The translations under genes and the position numbers were made by a program. From JAGREO01 sp020446285 (lineage in GTDB: Bacteria > Pseudomonadota > Alphaproteobacteria > Geminicoccales > Geminicoccaceae), in contig JAWKVP010000015.1 of assembly GCA_041398005.1 (NCBI GenBank), positions 27,518 through 91,517 on the forward strand: a stretch of DNA of 64,000 nucleotides, read 5' to 3'. The notes under the pieces were generated by a model. It searched no databases, was not told the DNA's origin, and worked only from the letters and a program-made list of their open reading frames with translations. Positions 25,211 to 36,002 of the stretch are shown in pieces (the stretch's first letter is position 1; each line of letters begins with the position of its first letter).

Positions 25211-26290
25211 ATGCAGCGGCAGATTCAGGACAGGATCGACAGGTTTCTCGAACTGGCCTCCATCCGTCATCCGGTATTGCTGGCGCCGATGGCGGGTTGC
25301 TGCCCGCCCGCCGTCTCGATGGCGGTGGCGAATGCCGGCGGGCTCGGCGCATGCGGCGCCCTCCTGTTCGAGCCCGCGCGGATCAGCGCATGGTGCGAGG
25401 CGTTTCACGCCGGCAGCAATGGCAGCTTTTCGCTCAATCTCTGGGTTCCCGATCCCGAACCGCTCGACGATGTCGTGGCCGACCGGCTCATGGCCGAGGC
25501 CATGTCCGACTGGGGGCCGACGGTCGATGCAGCCGCGGCGCTCGACCGGCCCATCGATTTCGAAAGCCAGTTCGAAGCGATCCTCGAGGCAAGGCCGCGT
25601 TTCTTCTCCACGATCATGGGCCTGCCTTCGCAGTCGATGGTGGAACGGATGCAGACCCTTGGCATTCTCTGGATGGCCACCGTGACGACGGTGGGCGAGG
25701 GGCTCGCGGCGGCGGCGGCCGGCGCGGATGTGCTGGTGGCACAGGGAGCCGAGGCAGGCGGCCATCGCGGTGCCTTCGATGCCGACGATGCGATCAGCCG
25801 GGCGGTCGGTTCGTTCTCGCTCATTCCGGCGCTTGCCGATCAGGTCGATCTGCCCATCGTCGCCACCGGCGGTATCGCCGACGCGCGCACCGCGATTGCC
25901 GCCCTCGTGCTCGGCGCATCGGCCGTGCAGATCGGCACGGGCTTCCTGCGCACGCCCGAAATGGGCCTCGATCCCGCATGGTCCGAAGCACTTCGTTCCA
26001 CCCGCCCGGAGGACACGGCGCTCACACGGGGATTCTCGGGGCGTCCCGGTCGGGCCATCCGTTCGAAATTCGTCGAGGCGTTCGAGAAGGGCGAGATGCC
26101 CGAACCGCGTCCCTACCCGGCGCAGCGCGGGCTTACCGCTGCCATGCGCAACGAGGCTGCGGGGACCAGCGACATGGAACGGATGCAGGCCTGGGCGGGC
26201 CAGTCGGCCATGCTCTCCAGCAATCGCGGAGCAGCCGATATCGTCGAGCAGCTCGCCGCCGAGATCCGCACGTTCCTCAGCGTGATGTGA
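25211..26290 (+). CDS. Nitronate monooxygenase family protein
   Basis: The protein has 359 residues counting from the ATG at 25211, preceded by GGGAGGG; an ATG at 25193 would add six. It is an FMN-dependent TIM barrel with PVLLAPMAGCCPPAVSMAVANAGG at the N-terminus (key part LLAPMAG), VLVAQGAEAGGHRGAF with the active-site His, and IVATGGIADARTAIAALVLGA binding the FMN phosphate. Members oxidise alkyl nitronates or act as enoyl reductases. It is inserted between ybgC and tolQ. A second family member is at 49093-50025. Confidence 0.9.
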   Translation: MQRQIQDRIDRFLELASIRHPVLLAPMAGCCPPAVSMAVANAGGLGACGALLFEPARISAWCEAFHAGSNGSFSLNLWVPDPEPLDDVVADRLMAEAMSDWGPTVDAAAALDRPIDFESQFEAILEARPRFFSTIMGLPSQSMVERMQTLGILWMATVTTVGEGLAAAAAGADVLVAQGAEAGGHRGAFDADDAISRAVGSFSLIPALADQVDLPIVATGGIADARTAIAALVLGASAVQIGTGFLRTPEMGLDPAWSEALRSTRPEDTALTRGFSGRPGRAIRSKFVEAFEKGEMPEPRPYPAQRGLTAAMRNEAAGTSDMERMQAWAGQSAMLSSNRGAADIVEQLAAEIRTFLSVM

Positions 26291-26327
26291 GACGTCTGCA
26301 CAATCGGCTGCTGCTGCCGGTTCCCGC

Positions 26328-26954
26328 CTATCGTTCCTGCAGGGCAAGGCGGGCGCCAAGGCCACAGAGAATGGTGCCGGCGATCTTGCCCTGCCATTTG
26401 CGGACAGCCGGATTGCGCCGGAGAAAACCGCCAATCGCTCCGGCGGCAAGCGCCACCGCAAGTGTCGCCAGCGTTCCGAAAAGGATGAAGAGGAGGCCGA
26501 ACACCAGCAGTTGCATGGCGATTCCACCCTGTTCGACGACAACGAACTGAGGCAGAAAGGCGAGGAAGAACATGGCCGACTTCGGGTTCAGGATTTCGGC
26601 AAGACACGCCTCGCGAAAGGCCCGCACCGACGTTGTCGGCGCAGGCTGCGGACCGTCGTCGACCGGCACATGCTCGAGGAAGCTCCGGATACCGAGCCAG
26701 ACGAGATAGAGAGCGCCGAGCATCTTGATGACGAAGAATGCCTCGGCCGACCCCATGACCGCCGCTGACAGGCCGACAACGGCAAGGATCGTATGGACGA
26801 CATCGCCCGCGGCGATGCCGAGGCTGGTGGCGATGCCCACTCTCGTTCCCGATGCCGTTGCGCGGGCGAGCGTAAGCAGCATTGACGGACCTGGAAAGAG
26901 GACAAAACCGGTCAGCACGGCGATATAGACAAGGAGTACCGTCGTTTCGGGCAT
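26328..26954 (-). CDS. LysE/RhtB family amino-acid exporter
   Basis: The protein has 208 residues with six hydrophobic segments. The N-terminus has FVLFPGPSMLLTLARATASGTRVG, where the PGP and the following Gly-rich turn are diagnostic, and ILNPKSAMFFLAFLPQFV comes after the first repeat. It exports amino acids such as homoserine or threonine from the cytoplasm. The ATG at 26954 is preceded by AAGGAAGGTGA. The frame runs further upstream to 27224 but lacks the family pattern there. It converges on the nitronate monooxygenase-like gene. Confidence 0.93.
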   Translation of the reverse strand: MPETTVLLVYIAVLTGFVLFPGPSMLLTLARATASGTRVGIATSLGIAAGDVVHTILAVVGLSAAVMGSAEAFFVIKMLGALYLVWLGIRSFLEHVPVDDGPQPAPTTSVRAFREACLAEILNPKSAMFFLAFLPQFVVVEQGGIAMQLLVFGLLFILFGTLATLAVALAAGAIGGFLRRNPAVRKWQGKIAGTILCGLGARLALQER

Positions 26955-27281
26955 GGCGTCACCTTCCTTGAATTGCCGGTTGCGGGTTGTCGGGGCGCAG
27001 TGTAGCGCCGTGAGCGGATCTCGTGCAGGGTTGGTTGCGGTCTGACCGGCATGAAATTGCGGGCGGTTTTCCGTTCGCGCCGGTGTCGGGTAGCCGATCA
27101 CGCACAAGTGGTTGTGCCGGAGGTCGCGTCCACGCTTGACAGTTTTGTCGGAGACGATCATAGAGCAGTCTGGATCTTTGAAGACAGTGGTTGCGCTTTC
27201 CGTTGCAAGCACATGACTCTCCAAGAGTTTCCCCGCTAAACCATAGATCTTTCAGGGGAATTCGATTGCGCATCGAGATGG
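26955..27281. promoter_or_regulatory. 327-base region between lysE and tolQ
   Basis: The region separates the divergent lysE and tolQ genes and must contain their promoters. It has AT-rich patches near 27130-27270 (for example atagatctttcagggg before tolQ). A 62-codon open frame at 27051-27239 has no start-site support or family resemblance. No hairpin or operator could be named. Confidence 0.4.
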
Positions 27282-28016
27282 ATGGACATGGAAACTGACG
27301 CCGTGCAAGGGACGGTGCTCGACGACGCTGCCGCGGGTGCGGATATCCTCTCGCTCGTTCTTCAGGCGGATATCGTTGTCAAGACGGTCATGCTCGTGTT
27401 GCTGCTCGCATCGCTGTGGTGCTGGGCGGTGATCTGGCAGAAATGGCGGACGCTGCGGGTGATCCGCGCGAAGACAAGTGAATTCGAGGAGAATTTCTGG
27501 TCCGGCGCGCCGCTCGACGATCTCTATCGCCGGATCGTGAAATTCGCCGATCATCCGGTGGCGATGATGTTCACGGCCGGCATGGAGGAATGGCGCGAGG
27601 CGCCGCGCGCCATTTCCGGCGATCTCGTCGACCGTCTCCTGCAGCGTATCGGCCGGGTGATGCAGCTCACCATGGATCGCGAGATGAGCCAGCTCGAACG
27701 GCATGTCTCGTCGCTTGCGACCATCGGTGCCGTCGCCCCCTTCATCGGCCTGTTCGGTACGGTCTGGGGGATCATGAACAGTTTCCAGTCGATCGCCGTG
27801 ACGAAAAACACGACGCTCGCTGTGGTGGCTCCGGGCATTGCCGAAGCCCTGTTCGCCACCGCTCTCGGTTTGCTCGCCGCCATTCCGGCGGTGATCGCCT
27901 ACAACCGCATTTCCGGATCCATCGACGATCTCGGCGAGCGGCTCTCCGGATTCAGTGACGAGTTCGTCGTGGTGGTCGGCCGCGACATCGACAATCATTC
28001 CAGGATCGCTGCCTGA
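27282..28016 (+). CDS. tolQ: Tol-Pal system proton channel subunit TolQ
   Basis: The protein has 244 residues and three membrane segments. The conserved region is the second and third helices: IGAVAPFIGLFGTVWGIMNSF and VAPGIAEALFATALGLLAAIPAV (key parts GLFGTVWGI and EALFATA). TolQ with TolR uses proton motive force to energise TolA in outer-membrane constriction. The start at 27282 is uncertain by two codons (an ATG at 27288 is in frame). It overlaps tolR by one base. Confidence 0.97.
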   Translation: MDMETDAVQGTVLDDAAAGADILSLVLQADIVVKTVMLVLLLASLWCWAVIWQKWRTLRVIRAKTSEFEENFWSGAPLDDLYRRIVKFADHPVAMMFTAGMEEWREAPRAISGDLVDRLLQRIGRVMQLTMDREMSQLERHVSSLATIGAVAPFIGLFGTVWGIMNSFQSIAVTKNTTLAVVAPGIAEALFATALGLLAAIPAVIAYNRISGSIDDLGERLSGFSDEFVVVVGRDIDNHSRIAA

Positions 28017-28465
28017 TGGGAGCGGCGGTGGGCGGCGCGCAAGGCAGGGGCTCGAAACGGCGCGCACGGCGCAGCATGGCCGAGATCAATGTCACGCCGA
28101 TGGTGGATGTGATGCTGGTCCTGCTCATCGTCTTCATGGTCACGGCGCCGCTTTTGACCACCGGCGTCAATGTCGACCTGCCGCGTGCTGCAAGTTCGCC
28201 GCTGCCGGGACAGGATGAGCCGTTGAGCGTGACGGTGGGGCCGGACGGTGCGGTGCATCTGCAGGATTCGGTCATCGACATCGCGCAGCTGGCGCCAAGA
28301 CTGGTCGCCATCACCGCGAACAATCCGCAAGCGCGCATCTTCGTGCGCGGGGATCGCGCGGTGGATTATGGCGAGGTGATGTCGGTCGTCGGCGCCATCC
28401 ATGCCGCGGGGTTTTCGAAGGTGGCGCTGGTCACCGAACATCCCGGGGCCGGGCCGGAGCGATAG
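28016..28465 (+). CDS. tolR: Tol-Pal system protein TolR
   Basis: The protein has 149 residues, an ExbD/TolR family member. It has one membrane segment with the proton-carrying Asp in INVTPMVDVMLVLLIVFMV (key residue D in PMVDVML) and a periplasmic C-terminal domain with VDLPRAASSPLP and VFVRGDRAVDYGEVM. It pairs with TolQ. The tolA gene follows 3 bases later. Confidence 0.97.
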   Translation: MGAAVGGAQGRGSKRRARRSMAEINVTPMVDVMLVLLIVFMVTAPLLTTGVNVDLPRAASSPLPGQDEPLSVTVGPDGAVHLQDSVIDIAQLAPRLVAITANNPQARIFVRGDRAVDYGEVMSVVGAIHAAGFSKVALVTEHPGAGPER

Positions 28466-28468
28466 GTC

Positions 28469-29488
28469 ATGCGGCGCGCGCTCATACTCTCCGCCGCGTT
28501 CCATGTCGCCCTCGGACTTCTACTGCTGACGGGGCTGCCGGACTTTGGCGAAAAGCTCGAGGTCGAGGAGGCGGTGACGGTGGACATCGTCGCCGAGCCC
28601 GCCTCGCTGCCCGACAAGCCGCCCGAACCGCCCGAGCCCGAGCCGGCCGAGGCCGCACCGTTGCCCGAACGCGCCGCTGCCAGCCCGGCACCGCAGGTCG
28701 CCGCTCGGCCCGAACCGCGCGAGGAACCGCCACCTCCCGAACCCGAACCCGAACCGCCGCCACCGGAACCTGCGCCACCACCGCCGGAACCGGAACCTGC
28801 GCCCGAGCCGGAACCGGCAGAAATCGAGCCCGTGCCGGTGCCGGAACCACCTCGCGCAGTAGCGAGGCCGATCGCCAAGCCGGCGCCCCCCGAACTGCCC
28901 AAGCCGGAGCCCGAATCGGCAGAGATCGCGCAAGCAGCGCCAAAGCCGCTGGCAACGCCGATACGCAAGCCGCCGCCACCCGAACCGGAGCCCGTGCCCG
29001 AACCCGAGATTGTTGAAGCGGAACCCGTCGAGGAGCCGCCGGAAGACGAGTTCTCGGCCATGCTGCGCAGCGTCGAGACGCTGAACAAGAGGGTGAAGGC
29101 CGACGAGCGGCGCGAGGGCGAGGGGACGGCGGAAAGCGAGAACGTGGTGGCGAAGGACAATGACGCCCCGGTCATCGCCAGCCTCACCGCAAGCGAGATC
29201 GGCGCCATCAAGCAGCAGATCGAACGCTGCTGGAACGTGCCCATCGGCGTGCGCGGCATCGAGACGATGCAGGTGACCCTGCGCATCCGCATGACCGTCG
29301 AGGGTGAGGTGACCAGCGTCGATATCGAGGATCGCTCGCGCCTTGCCGCCGACAGCGGTTTCCGCATCGTCGCCGAGAGTGCCCAGCGTGCGGTGTTGAG
29401 CTGCAGGCTCAGCCTGCCGCCGGAGAAGTACGAGCTCTGGCGCGACATGGTCATGACCTTTCATCCAAGAGACGCGATCAGCGGGTAG
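28469..29488 (+). CDS. tolA: Tol-Pal protein TolA with a Pro/Glu-rich spacer
   Basis: The protein has 339 residues. One membrane anchor (ILSAAFHVALGLLLLTGL) is followed by a long spacer at residues 48-192 made almost entirely of Pro, Glu and Ala (repeats such as PEPEPE and PPPPE). A C-terminal domain with SEIGAIKQQIERCWNVPIG and LRIRMTVEGEVTSVDI ends the protein. In E. coli the spacer is an Ala/Lys-rich helix; here it is TonB-like and probably extended polyproline. The C-terminal domain should contact TolB and Pal. The codons give a low-complexity DNA track at 28610-29040. Confidence 0.94.
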   Translation: MRRALILSAAFHVALGLLLLTGLPDFGEKLEVEEAVTVDIVAEPASLPDKPPEPPEPEPAEAAPLPERAAASPAPQVAARPEPREEPPPPEPEPEPPPPEPAPPPPEPEPAPEPEPAEIEPVPVPEPPRAVARPIAKPAPPELPKPEPESAEIAQAAPKPLATPIRKPPPPEPEPVPEPEIVEAEPVEEPPEDEFSAMLRSVETLNKRVKADERREGEGTAESENVVAKDNDAPVIASLTASEIGAIKQQIERCWNVPIGVRGIETMQVTLRIRMTVEGEVTSVDIEDRSRLAADSGFRIVAESAQRAVLSCRLSLPPEKYELWRDMVMTFHPRDAISG

Positions 29489-29492
29489 ACTC

Positions 29493-30821
29493 ATGAGCAG
29501 ACTGACACGACGTGCGTTTCAGGGCGCGGGCCTCGCGGCACTCGCGGCGGCCGGGATGGGAGTGGATCCGCTCTCGGCCCAGCTTCGCGTCGACATCACT
29601 TCCGGGCGGGTCGAGCCGATGCCGATCGCGCTCAGTCCGCTGTTCGGCGCGGGCGCGGAGGATACGTCGCTCGGTGCGGCGATGATGGATGTGGTCGCCG
29701 CCGATCTCGAGGGATCCGGCCTGTTCCGGGTGATCGACCGGCGCGCCTACATCCAGTCGCCCGCCGAACTTCAGGATGTGCCGCGCTTCGCCGACTGGCG
29801 GCAGATCAACGCGCAGGCGCTCGTCAATGGCCGGATCGAACGGCAGGGGGCGAACGGACTCGGTGTGGAATTCCGTCTCTGGGATGTCTTCGCCGGTTCG
29901 CAGATGCGCGGCCTTCGCTATGACGGCGAGCGCGACAACTGGCGCCGCATCGCCCACAAGATCGCCGATATCGTCTATGAGCGGCTCACCGGCGATGGCG
30001 GCTATTTCGACAGCCGGATCGTCTATATCAGCGAGACCGGCCCGGCCACGCGCCGGGTCAAGCGTCTGGCGATCATGGACCAGGACGGCGCCAATCACAG
30101 CTTCCTCACCGATGGCAACCGCCTCGTGCTGACGCCGCGCATGGCTCCCGACGGTCGCCGGGTCGCCTATCTCGTCTATCAGTCGCCGGCACCGCAGATC
30201 TACATGCGCGACCTTTCGAGCGGTCGGGAGAACGTGCTCGGCAGCTTTCGCGGCATGAGCTTCAGCCCGCGCTTCTCGCCGGATGGCGGGCACATGCTGA
30301 TGACCCTTGCAAGCGAGGGCAATTCCGACATCTACGCCTTCTCGACCGCCAGCCGCGACGCGCGCCGGCTGACCACCGCACCGGCCATCGACACTTCGCC
30401 CACATTCTCGCCCGACGGTCAGCGGATCGTCTTCAATTCCGATCGTGGCGGAAGCCCGCAGCTCTATGTGATGGACGCCGACGGCGGCAATGTGGCGCGC
30501 ATCAGCTTCGGATCAGGCCATTACGGCAGTCCGGCCTGGTCGCCGCGTGGCGATCTCGTCGCCTTCACCAAGATCAAGGGCGGGATGTTCCACATCGGCA
30601 TCATGGAGCCCGACGGCAGCAATGAACGTCTCCTGACGAGGAGTTTTCTCGACGAGGGACCGACCTGGTCGCCCAATGGTCGGGTCATCATGTTCAGCCG
30701 CGAGGATCCGGGCACCGATCGAACGCGCCTGTTTACCATCGACATTACCGGTTACAATGAACGCGAAGTGGCCACGCCGCAGGATGCTTCCGATCCCGAC
30801 TGGTCGCCCTTGATCTCATGA
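29493..30821 (+). CDS. tolB: Tol-Pal system periplasmic protein TolB
   Basis: The protein has 442 residues. The N-terminal domain contains DLEGSGLFRVIDRRAYIQSP; the beta-propeller follows, with WD-like blades such as FSPRFSPDGGHMLMTLASEGNSDIYAF (key FSPDG repeats) and FSPDGQRIVFNSDRGGSPQLYVMD. TolB links Pal to TolA in the periplasm. The signal peptide contains LTRRAFQGAGLAALAAAG, which matches a twin-arginine motif, so export may be by Tat. It begins 4 bases after tolA. Confidence 0.97.
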   Translation: MSRLTRRAFQGAGLAALAAAGMGVDPLSAQLRVDITSGRVEPMPIALSPLFGAGAEDTSLGAAMMDVVAADLEGSGLFRVIDRRAYIQSPAELQDVPRFADWRQINAQALVNGRIERQGANGLGVEFRLWDVFAGSQMRGLRYDGERDNWRRIAHKIADIVYERLTGDGGYFDSRIVYISETGPATRRVKRLAIMDQDGANHSFLTDGNRLVLTPRMAPDGRRVAYLVYQSPAPQIYMRDLSSGRENVLGSFRGMSFSPRFSPDGGHMLMTLASEGNSDIYAFSTASRDARRLTTAPAIDTSPTFSPDGQRIVFNSDRGGSPQLYVMDADGGNVARISFGSGHYGSPAWSPRGDLVAFTKIKGGMFHIGIMEPDGSNERLLTRSFLDEGPTWSPNGRVIMFSREDPGTDRTRLFTIDITGYNEREVATPQDASDPDWSPLIS

Positions 30822-30920
30822 GGGCGTCGCGTGTATTGACCATGTGGTTTACCAAGTCGCACACCGCTCGACCGTGGAGCGAGATGTGCCTGATGGCCTC
30901 ACGCCAGGGTTCCAACTGAA

Positions 30921-31496
30921 ATGCTCAAGAAATTTGCCGCGCTGTTCGCCGTTCTGTTCCTCGTTGCCGCCTGCAGCGGTGCCGAGGAAGGAGACATCAT
31001 CACCGGCACGTCCGGTGCGGGTTCGACCGGGGCCGGTGCCGGCTCTGGCGCCGATGCCGCCGGCGGCGGTGCCGGTGGCCTGAGAGATTCCGACCTTACC
31101 TCGAGTGACCTTGCCGCCGGCGCGCCTTCGCCCGGCACGGTGGAGGATTTCGAGGTCAATGTCGGCGACCGTGTGTTCTTCGATGTCGACAGTTCCTCGC
31201 TCAATGACGAGGCCCGCTCCATCCTCGACCGGCAGGCCGCATGGCTGCTGCAATATCCCGCCGTCACCATCACGATCGAGGGGCATTGCGACGAAAGCGG
31301 TACGCGCGAATACAATCTCGCCCTCGGCGAACGCCGCGCCTCGGCGGCCAAATCCTATCTCGTCGCGCTCGGCGTCGACACGGCGCGGATCCTCACCTTC
31401 AGCTATGGCGAGGAACGTCCGGTCGATCCGGAGCACACGCCGCAAGCCTACGCCATGAACCGGCGGGCCGTGACGGTCGTCAATCTGGTGAACTGA
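30921..31496 (+). CDS. pal: Peptidoglycan-associated lipoprotein Pal
   Basis: The protein has 191 residues. A lipoprotein signal ends in LFLVAAC at Cys18, followed by a Gly/Ala/Ser-rich linker (residues 25-65) and an OmpA-like domain with VFFDVDSSSL, ITIEGHCDESGTREYN and LGERRASAAKSYLV. Pal is anchored in the outer membrane and binds peptidoglycan and TolB. It lies about 100 bases after tolB, which may allow its own promoter. Confidence 0.97.
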   Translation: MLKKFAALFAVLFLVAACSGAEEGDIITGTSGAGSTGAGAGSGADAAGGGAGGLRDSDLTSSDLAAGAPSPGTVEDFEVNVGDRVFFDVDSSSLNDEARSILDRQAAWLLQYPAVTITIEGHCDESGTREYNLALGERRASAAKSYLVALGVDTARILTFSYGEERPVDPEHTPQAYAMNRRAVTVVNLVN

Positions 31497-31545
31497 CGTG
31501 GAGGGGCCCGTTCGCGCCATGGTCAGGGATCGCGGGGGACGTGCC

Positions 31546-32541
31546 ATGCCCGACAGGATGTTGAAACCTGCGTTCCTCATCGGGCTCATGCTCCTGGCAT
31601 TCGCTTTTCCGCCGGGCGCATGGGCGCAGGGCACGGATGCGTCGCGCCTCGCGGCCATGCAGTCGCGCATCCTCGAACTCGAGGAGGAAATCCGCAGGCT
31701 CACCGGGCGGGTCGAGGAGGTGGAGTTCGAGAACGGACGGTTGCGCGACCGGATGGACCGGCTCGTGAGTGATCTCGACGACCGGTTGCGCGTCATGGGC
31801 GAAGCCGCGGCTGTGCCGCCTGTTCCTCCGGTTTCGCCAGTGCCCGTTTATCCGGTGGATTCGGCGGGTGTCGCGGCCGGTGCCGGCAGTACGGTCGGTG
31901 GGCCGGCTCCGGAAGTTCCCGCCGCGGTTGGAGCGCCGGCGGTCATCGTCAGCGGGGAAGCCGTCGGCGCACCTCCGGCGGTCGCTGCACCACCGGCGGT
32001 AACGGCCGGTGGTGCCGGTGATCTCGCCGGACCGGGGCAGGGGGAACAGGTGCTGGGCACCATTCCACGGGATGCGCTCCTCGATCTGCCGCAACCGAGC
32101 GAGGAGGCTCTCGCCGCAGCGGCGGCCAGCCTTCCCGCCGAAACACTGAGTGGCGACGAGACGACACGGTTCAATTCGGCCATGGCGCTTCTGCGCGCCG
32201 GCAGCATCGATGCCGCCGAAGTCGCCTTCCGCCGCTTCATCACCGATTTCCCGCAAAGCGCCAACACGCCGGAAGCTTCATTCTGGATCGGCGAGACCTT
32301 CCTCGCTCGTGGCGAGAATGCCGAAGCGGCGGCGACCTTCGCCCGGAATGTGCGGACCTACGGTTTCGACGCGAGGAAGGCGCCGGACAATCTGCTCAAG
32401 CTCGGCGTGGCACTCAATGCACTCGGCGACCAGCAGAAGGCCTGCGCCAGTTTCGACGAGCTTGAAAAGCGCTATTCCGATCTCGGCGTTGCGATCCGTC
32501 AGGTTCTGACCCGTGAACGCGCATCCGCCGGCTGCGGCTGA
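31546..32541 (+). CDS. cpoB: Cell division coordinator CpoB (YbgF)
   Basis: The protein has 331 residues from the ATG at 31546 (site GGGGGAC just upstream). It has a signal peptide, a coiled coil at residues 40-85 (ILELEEEIRRLTGRVEEVEFE), a Pro/Val/Ala/Gly-rich linker, and a C-terminal TPR domain (FRRFITDFPQSANTPEASFWIGETFLARG). CpoB coordinates peptidoglycan synthesis with outer-membrane constriction. The stop lies 29 bases inside tilS. Confidence 0.93.
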   Translation: MPDRMLKPAFLIGLMLLAFAFPPGAWAQGTDASRLAAMQSRILELEEEIRRLTGRVEEVEFENGRLRDRMDRLVSDLDDRLRVMGEAAAVPPVPPVSPVPVYPVDSAGVAAGAGSTVGGPAPEVPAAVGAPAVIVSGEAVGAPPAVAAPPAVTAGGAGDLAGPGQGEQVLGTIPRDALLDLPQPSEEALAAAAASLPAETLSGDETTRFNSAMALLRAGSIDAAEVAFRRFITDFPQSANTPEASFWIGETFLARGENAEAAATFARNVRTYGFDARKAPDNLLKLGVALNALGDQQKACASFDELEKRYSDLGVAIRQVLTRERASAGCG

Positions 32542-33853
32542 ACCCGTTCAGCGGACACCCCCGCTCGAAGTGCTGTTCGCCAGGGCCATGGCGTGTTTCG
32601 AGCCGTTCGAAGCCGCTCCCCTTCTGGCGGTTGCCGTGTCCGGTGGCTCCGACAGCATGGCACTTGCCGCGCTCGCGGCCGACTGGTGTCGTGCACGGGG
32701 CGGGCGGGTCATCGGCCTGATCGTCGATCACGGGCTTCGGGCCGAATCCGCCGGCGAGGCGCGGCGGACCGCCGGGGTGCTCATGGCACTTGGGATCGAT
32801 ACGAGGATTCTCTGCTGGCAGGGGCCGAAGCCGCGCTCGCGCATTCAGGAACGGGCACGAGATGCCCGTCTCGATCTTCTCGTCGGGGCGTGCAGACAGA
32901 TCGGGGCGGCCCATCTCCTCCTCGGGCACCATTGCGGCGACCAGGAGGAAACCGTGGCCATGCGTCTCGAACACGGCAGCGGAACACAAGGCCTTTCCGG
33001 CATGAGCGCCTGCCGTGAGCTGGACGATCTACGGCTTCTGCGCCCGCTCCTGCGGTTCACGCGCGCAGGGCTCCGTGAATGGCTGCGACGCGCCGGCATC
33101 GGCTGGATCGATGATCCGTCCAACAGGGACCGGCGTTTCTGGCGCGCGCGCTATCGTTCATCCGGTTCACGTCCACCACCGGGCGAGCTCGAAACGATCC
33201 GAAATGCGAGTGCTGACGCGAGATGCGACAACGAGATGCGGAGGGACGCGGTCGCCGCTCTGGGGGTGACCTTTCATCCGCTCGGCTGGATCGATGTCGA
33301 CCCCGCGGCCTGGCACGCCGCATCCGTCGATGTGCGGGCAGCGCTCGTCGCGGCGGCGATCCGCTGTGTCACGGGCACCTTCATCCCGGTTCGAAGGGAT
33401 GCGGTTGACCGGCTTCTCGCCGCATTTGCCCGTGGTGAGCCCCGCCGCACTCTCGGCCATGCAATTTTCGCAAATCGCGCTTGCGGCCTTCGGATCATGC
33501 GCGAACCCCGGCATCTGCCGGTGGCCTGCGATCTTGCCGGCGGCGGAAAACTGCTCTGGGATAACCGAATCTTCATCGAATCGACAGAAGATCAGCCGAC
33601 CGCAGCTATCCAGCCTGCGGATCGGCAGAGCATTGTGCGACTTCCGGCGGAGATCAGGAGAAAGGGCGAATTTCCGGTGGATGCGCTGCTCGGGATGCCC
33701 GCATTGCGTCGGTCAGGGTGCGACGAATGGCAACACATGCTCGCGTTTCGCGGGGGAGGCGGTATAATCTGGTGTTTTCGCCCGGCCCGGGCGTTCACGG
33801 GTGTGTCGTTCGTGCGAAAAGCGGTTGCCTGTGATAAAATCCTGCCTATCTAA
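32513..33853 (+). CDS. tilS: tRNA(Ile)-lysidine synthetase
   Basis: The protein has 446 residues and starts with GTG at 32513, overlapping cpoB by 29 bases. The PP-loop AVAVSGGSDSMALA binds ATP, and LIVDHGLRAES, IQERARDARL and LLGHHCGDQEETVAMR are the conserved segments of TilS, including the HH and D-x-E motifs. TilS makes lysidine at the wobble base of tRNA-Ile(CAU), which is essential in bacteria. The C-terminal domain is weakly conserved. Confidence 0.93.
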   Translation: MNAHPPAAAEPVQRTPPLEVLFARAMACFEPFEAAPLLAVAVSGGSDSMALAALAADWCRARGGRVIGLIVDHGLRAESAGEARRTAGVLMALGIDTRILCWQGPKPRSRIQERARDARLDLLVGACRQIGAAHLLLGHHCGDQEETVAMRLEHGSGTQGLSGMSACRELDDLRLLRPLLRFTRAGLREWLRRAGIGWIDDPSNRDRRFWRARYRSSGSRPPPGELETIRNASADARCDNEMRRDAVAALGVTFHPLGWIDVDPAAWHAASVDVRAALVAAAIRCVTGTFIPVRRDAVDRLLAAFARGEPRRTLGHAIFANRACGLRIMREPRHLPVACDLAGGGKLLWDNRIFIESTEDQPTAAIQPADRQSIVRLPAEIRRKGEFPVDALLGMPALRRSGCDEWQHMLAFRGGGGIIWCFRPARAFTGVSFVRKAVACDKILPI

Positions 33854-33973
33854 GGCATCAGGGTTCACGCCCGTATGTGCCCGGCACCGCCCGGGTGACT
33901 GGAAATCGGGCGGAAACAGAACGAAGGTGGAAATGGCTCTGCAAACCTGCAGCTTGTTTCATGAGGCCGAACA

Positions 33974-35920
<1,947 letters not shown>

Positions 35921-35971
35921 TTTTTCAGGACAATGGCAATGGCGGCCCTTCGCGGGCTGCCGTTCTTCTTC

Positions 35972-36002
35972 AAAGGCCGGGGAAGTGAATTCCTCGGCCT
36001 TT
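35972..36002 (+). terminator. Intrinsic terminator after ftsH
   Basis: Arms AAAGGCCGGGGAA (35972-35984) and TTCCTCGGCCTTT (35990-36002) form a 13-base stem with one G-T pair and the loop GTGAA. It lies 52 bases after the ftsH stop and ends in a short T-run on the plus strand. Confidence 0.8.

Noticed and set aside
27051..27239. A 62-codon frame in the lysE-tolQ gap
   Set aside because: No start-site support, no family resemblance and a composition not like the neighbouring genes.
28610..29040. Low-complexity DNA resembling a repeat array
   Set aside because: It is the Pro/Glu-coding spacer of tolA, not a CRISPR or non-coding repeat.
33773..33778. A perfect TATAAT within the tilS coding end
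   Set aside because: No -35 element lies at a proper distance, and it is inside a coding region; probably chance.
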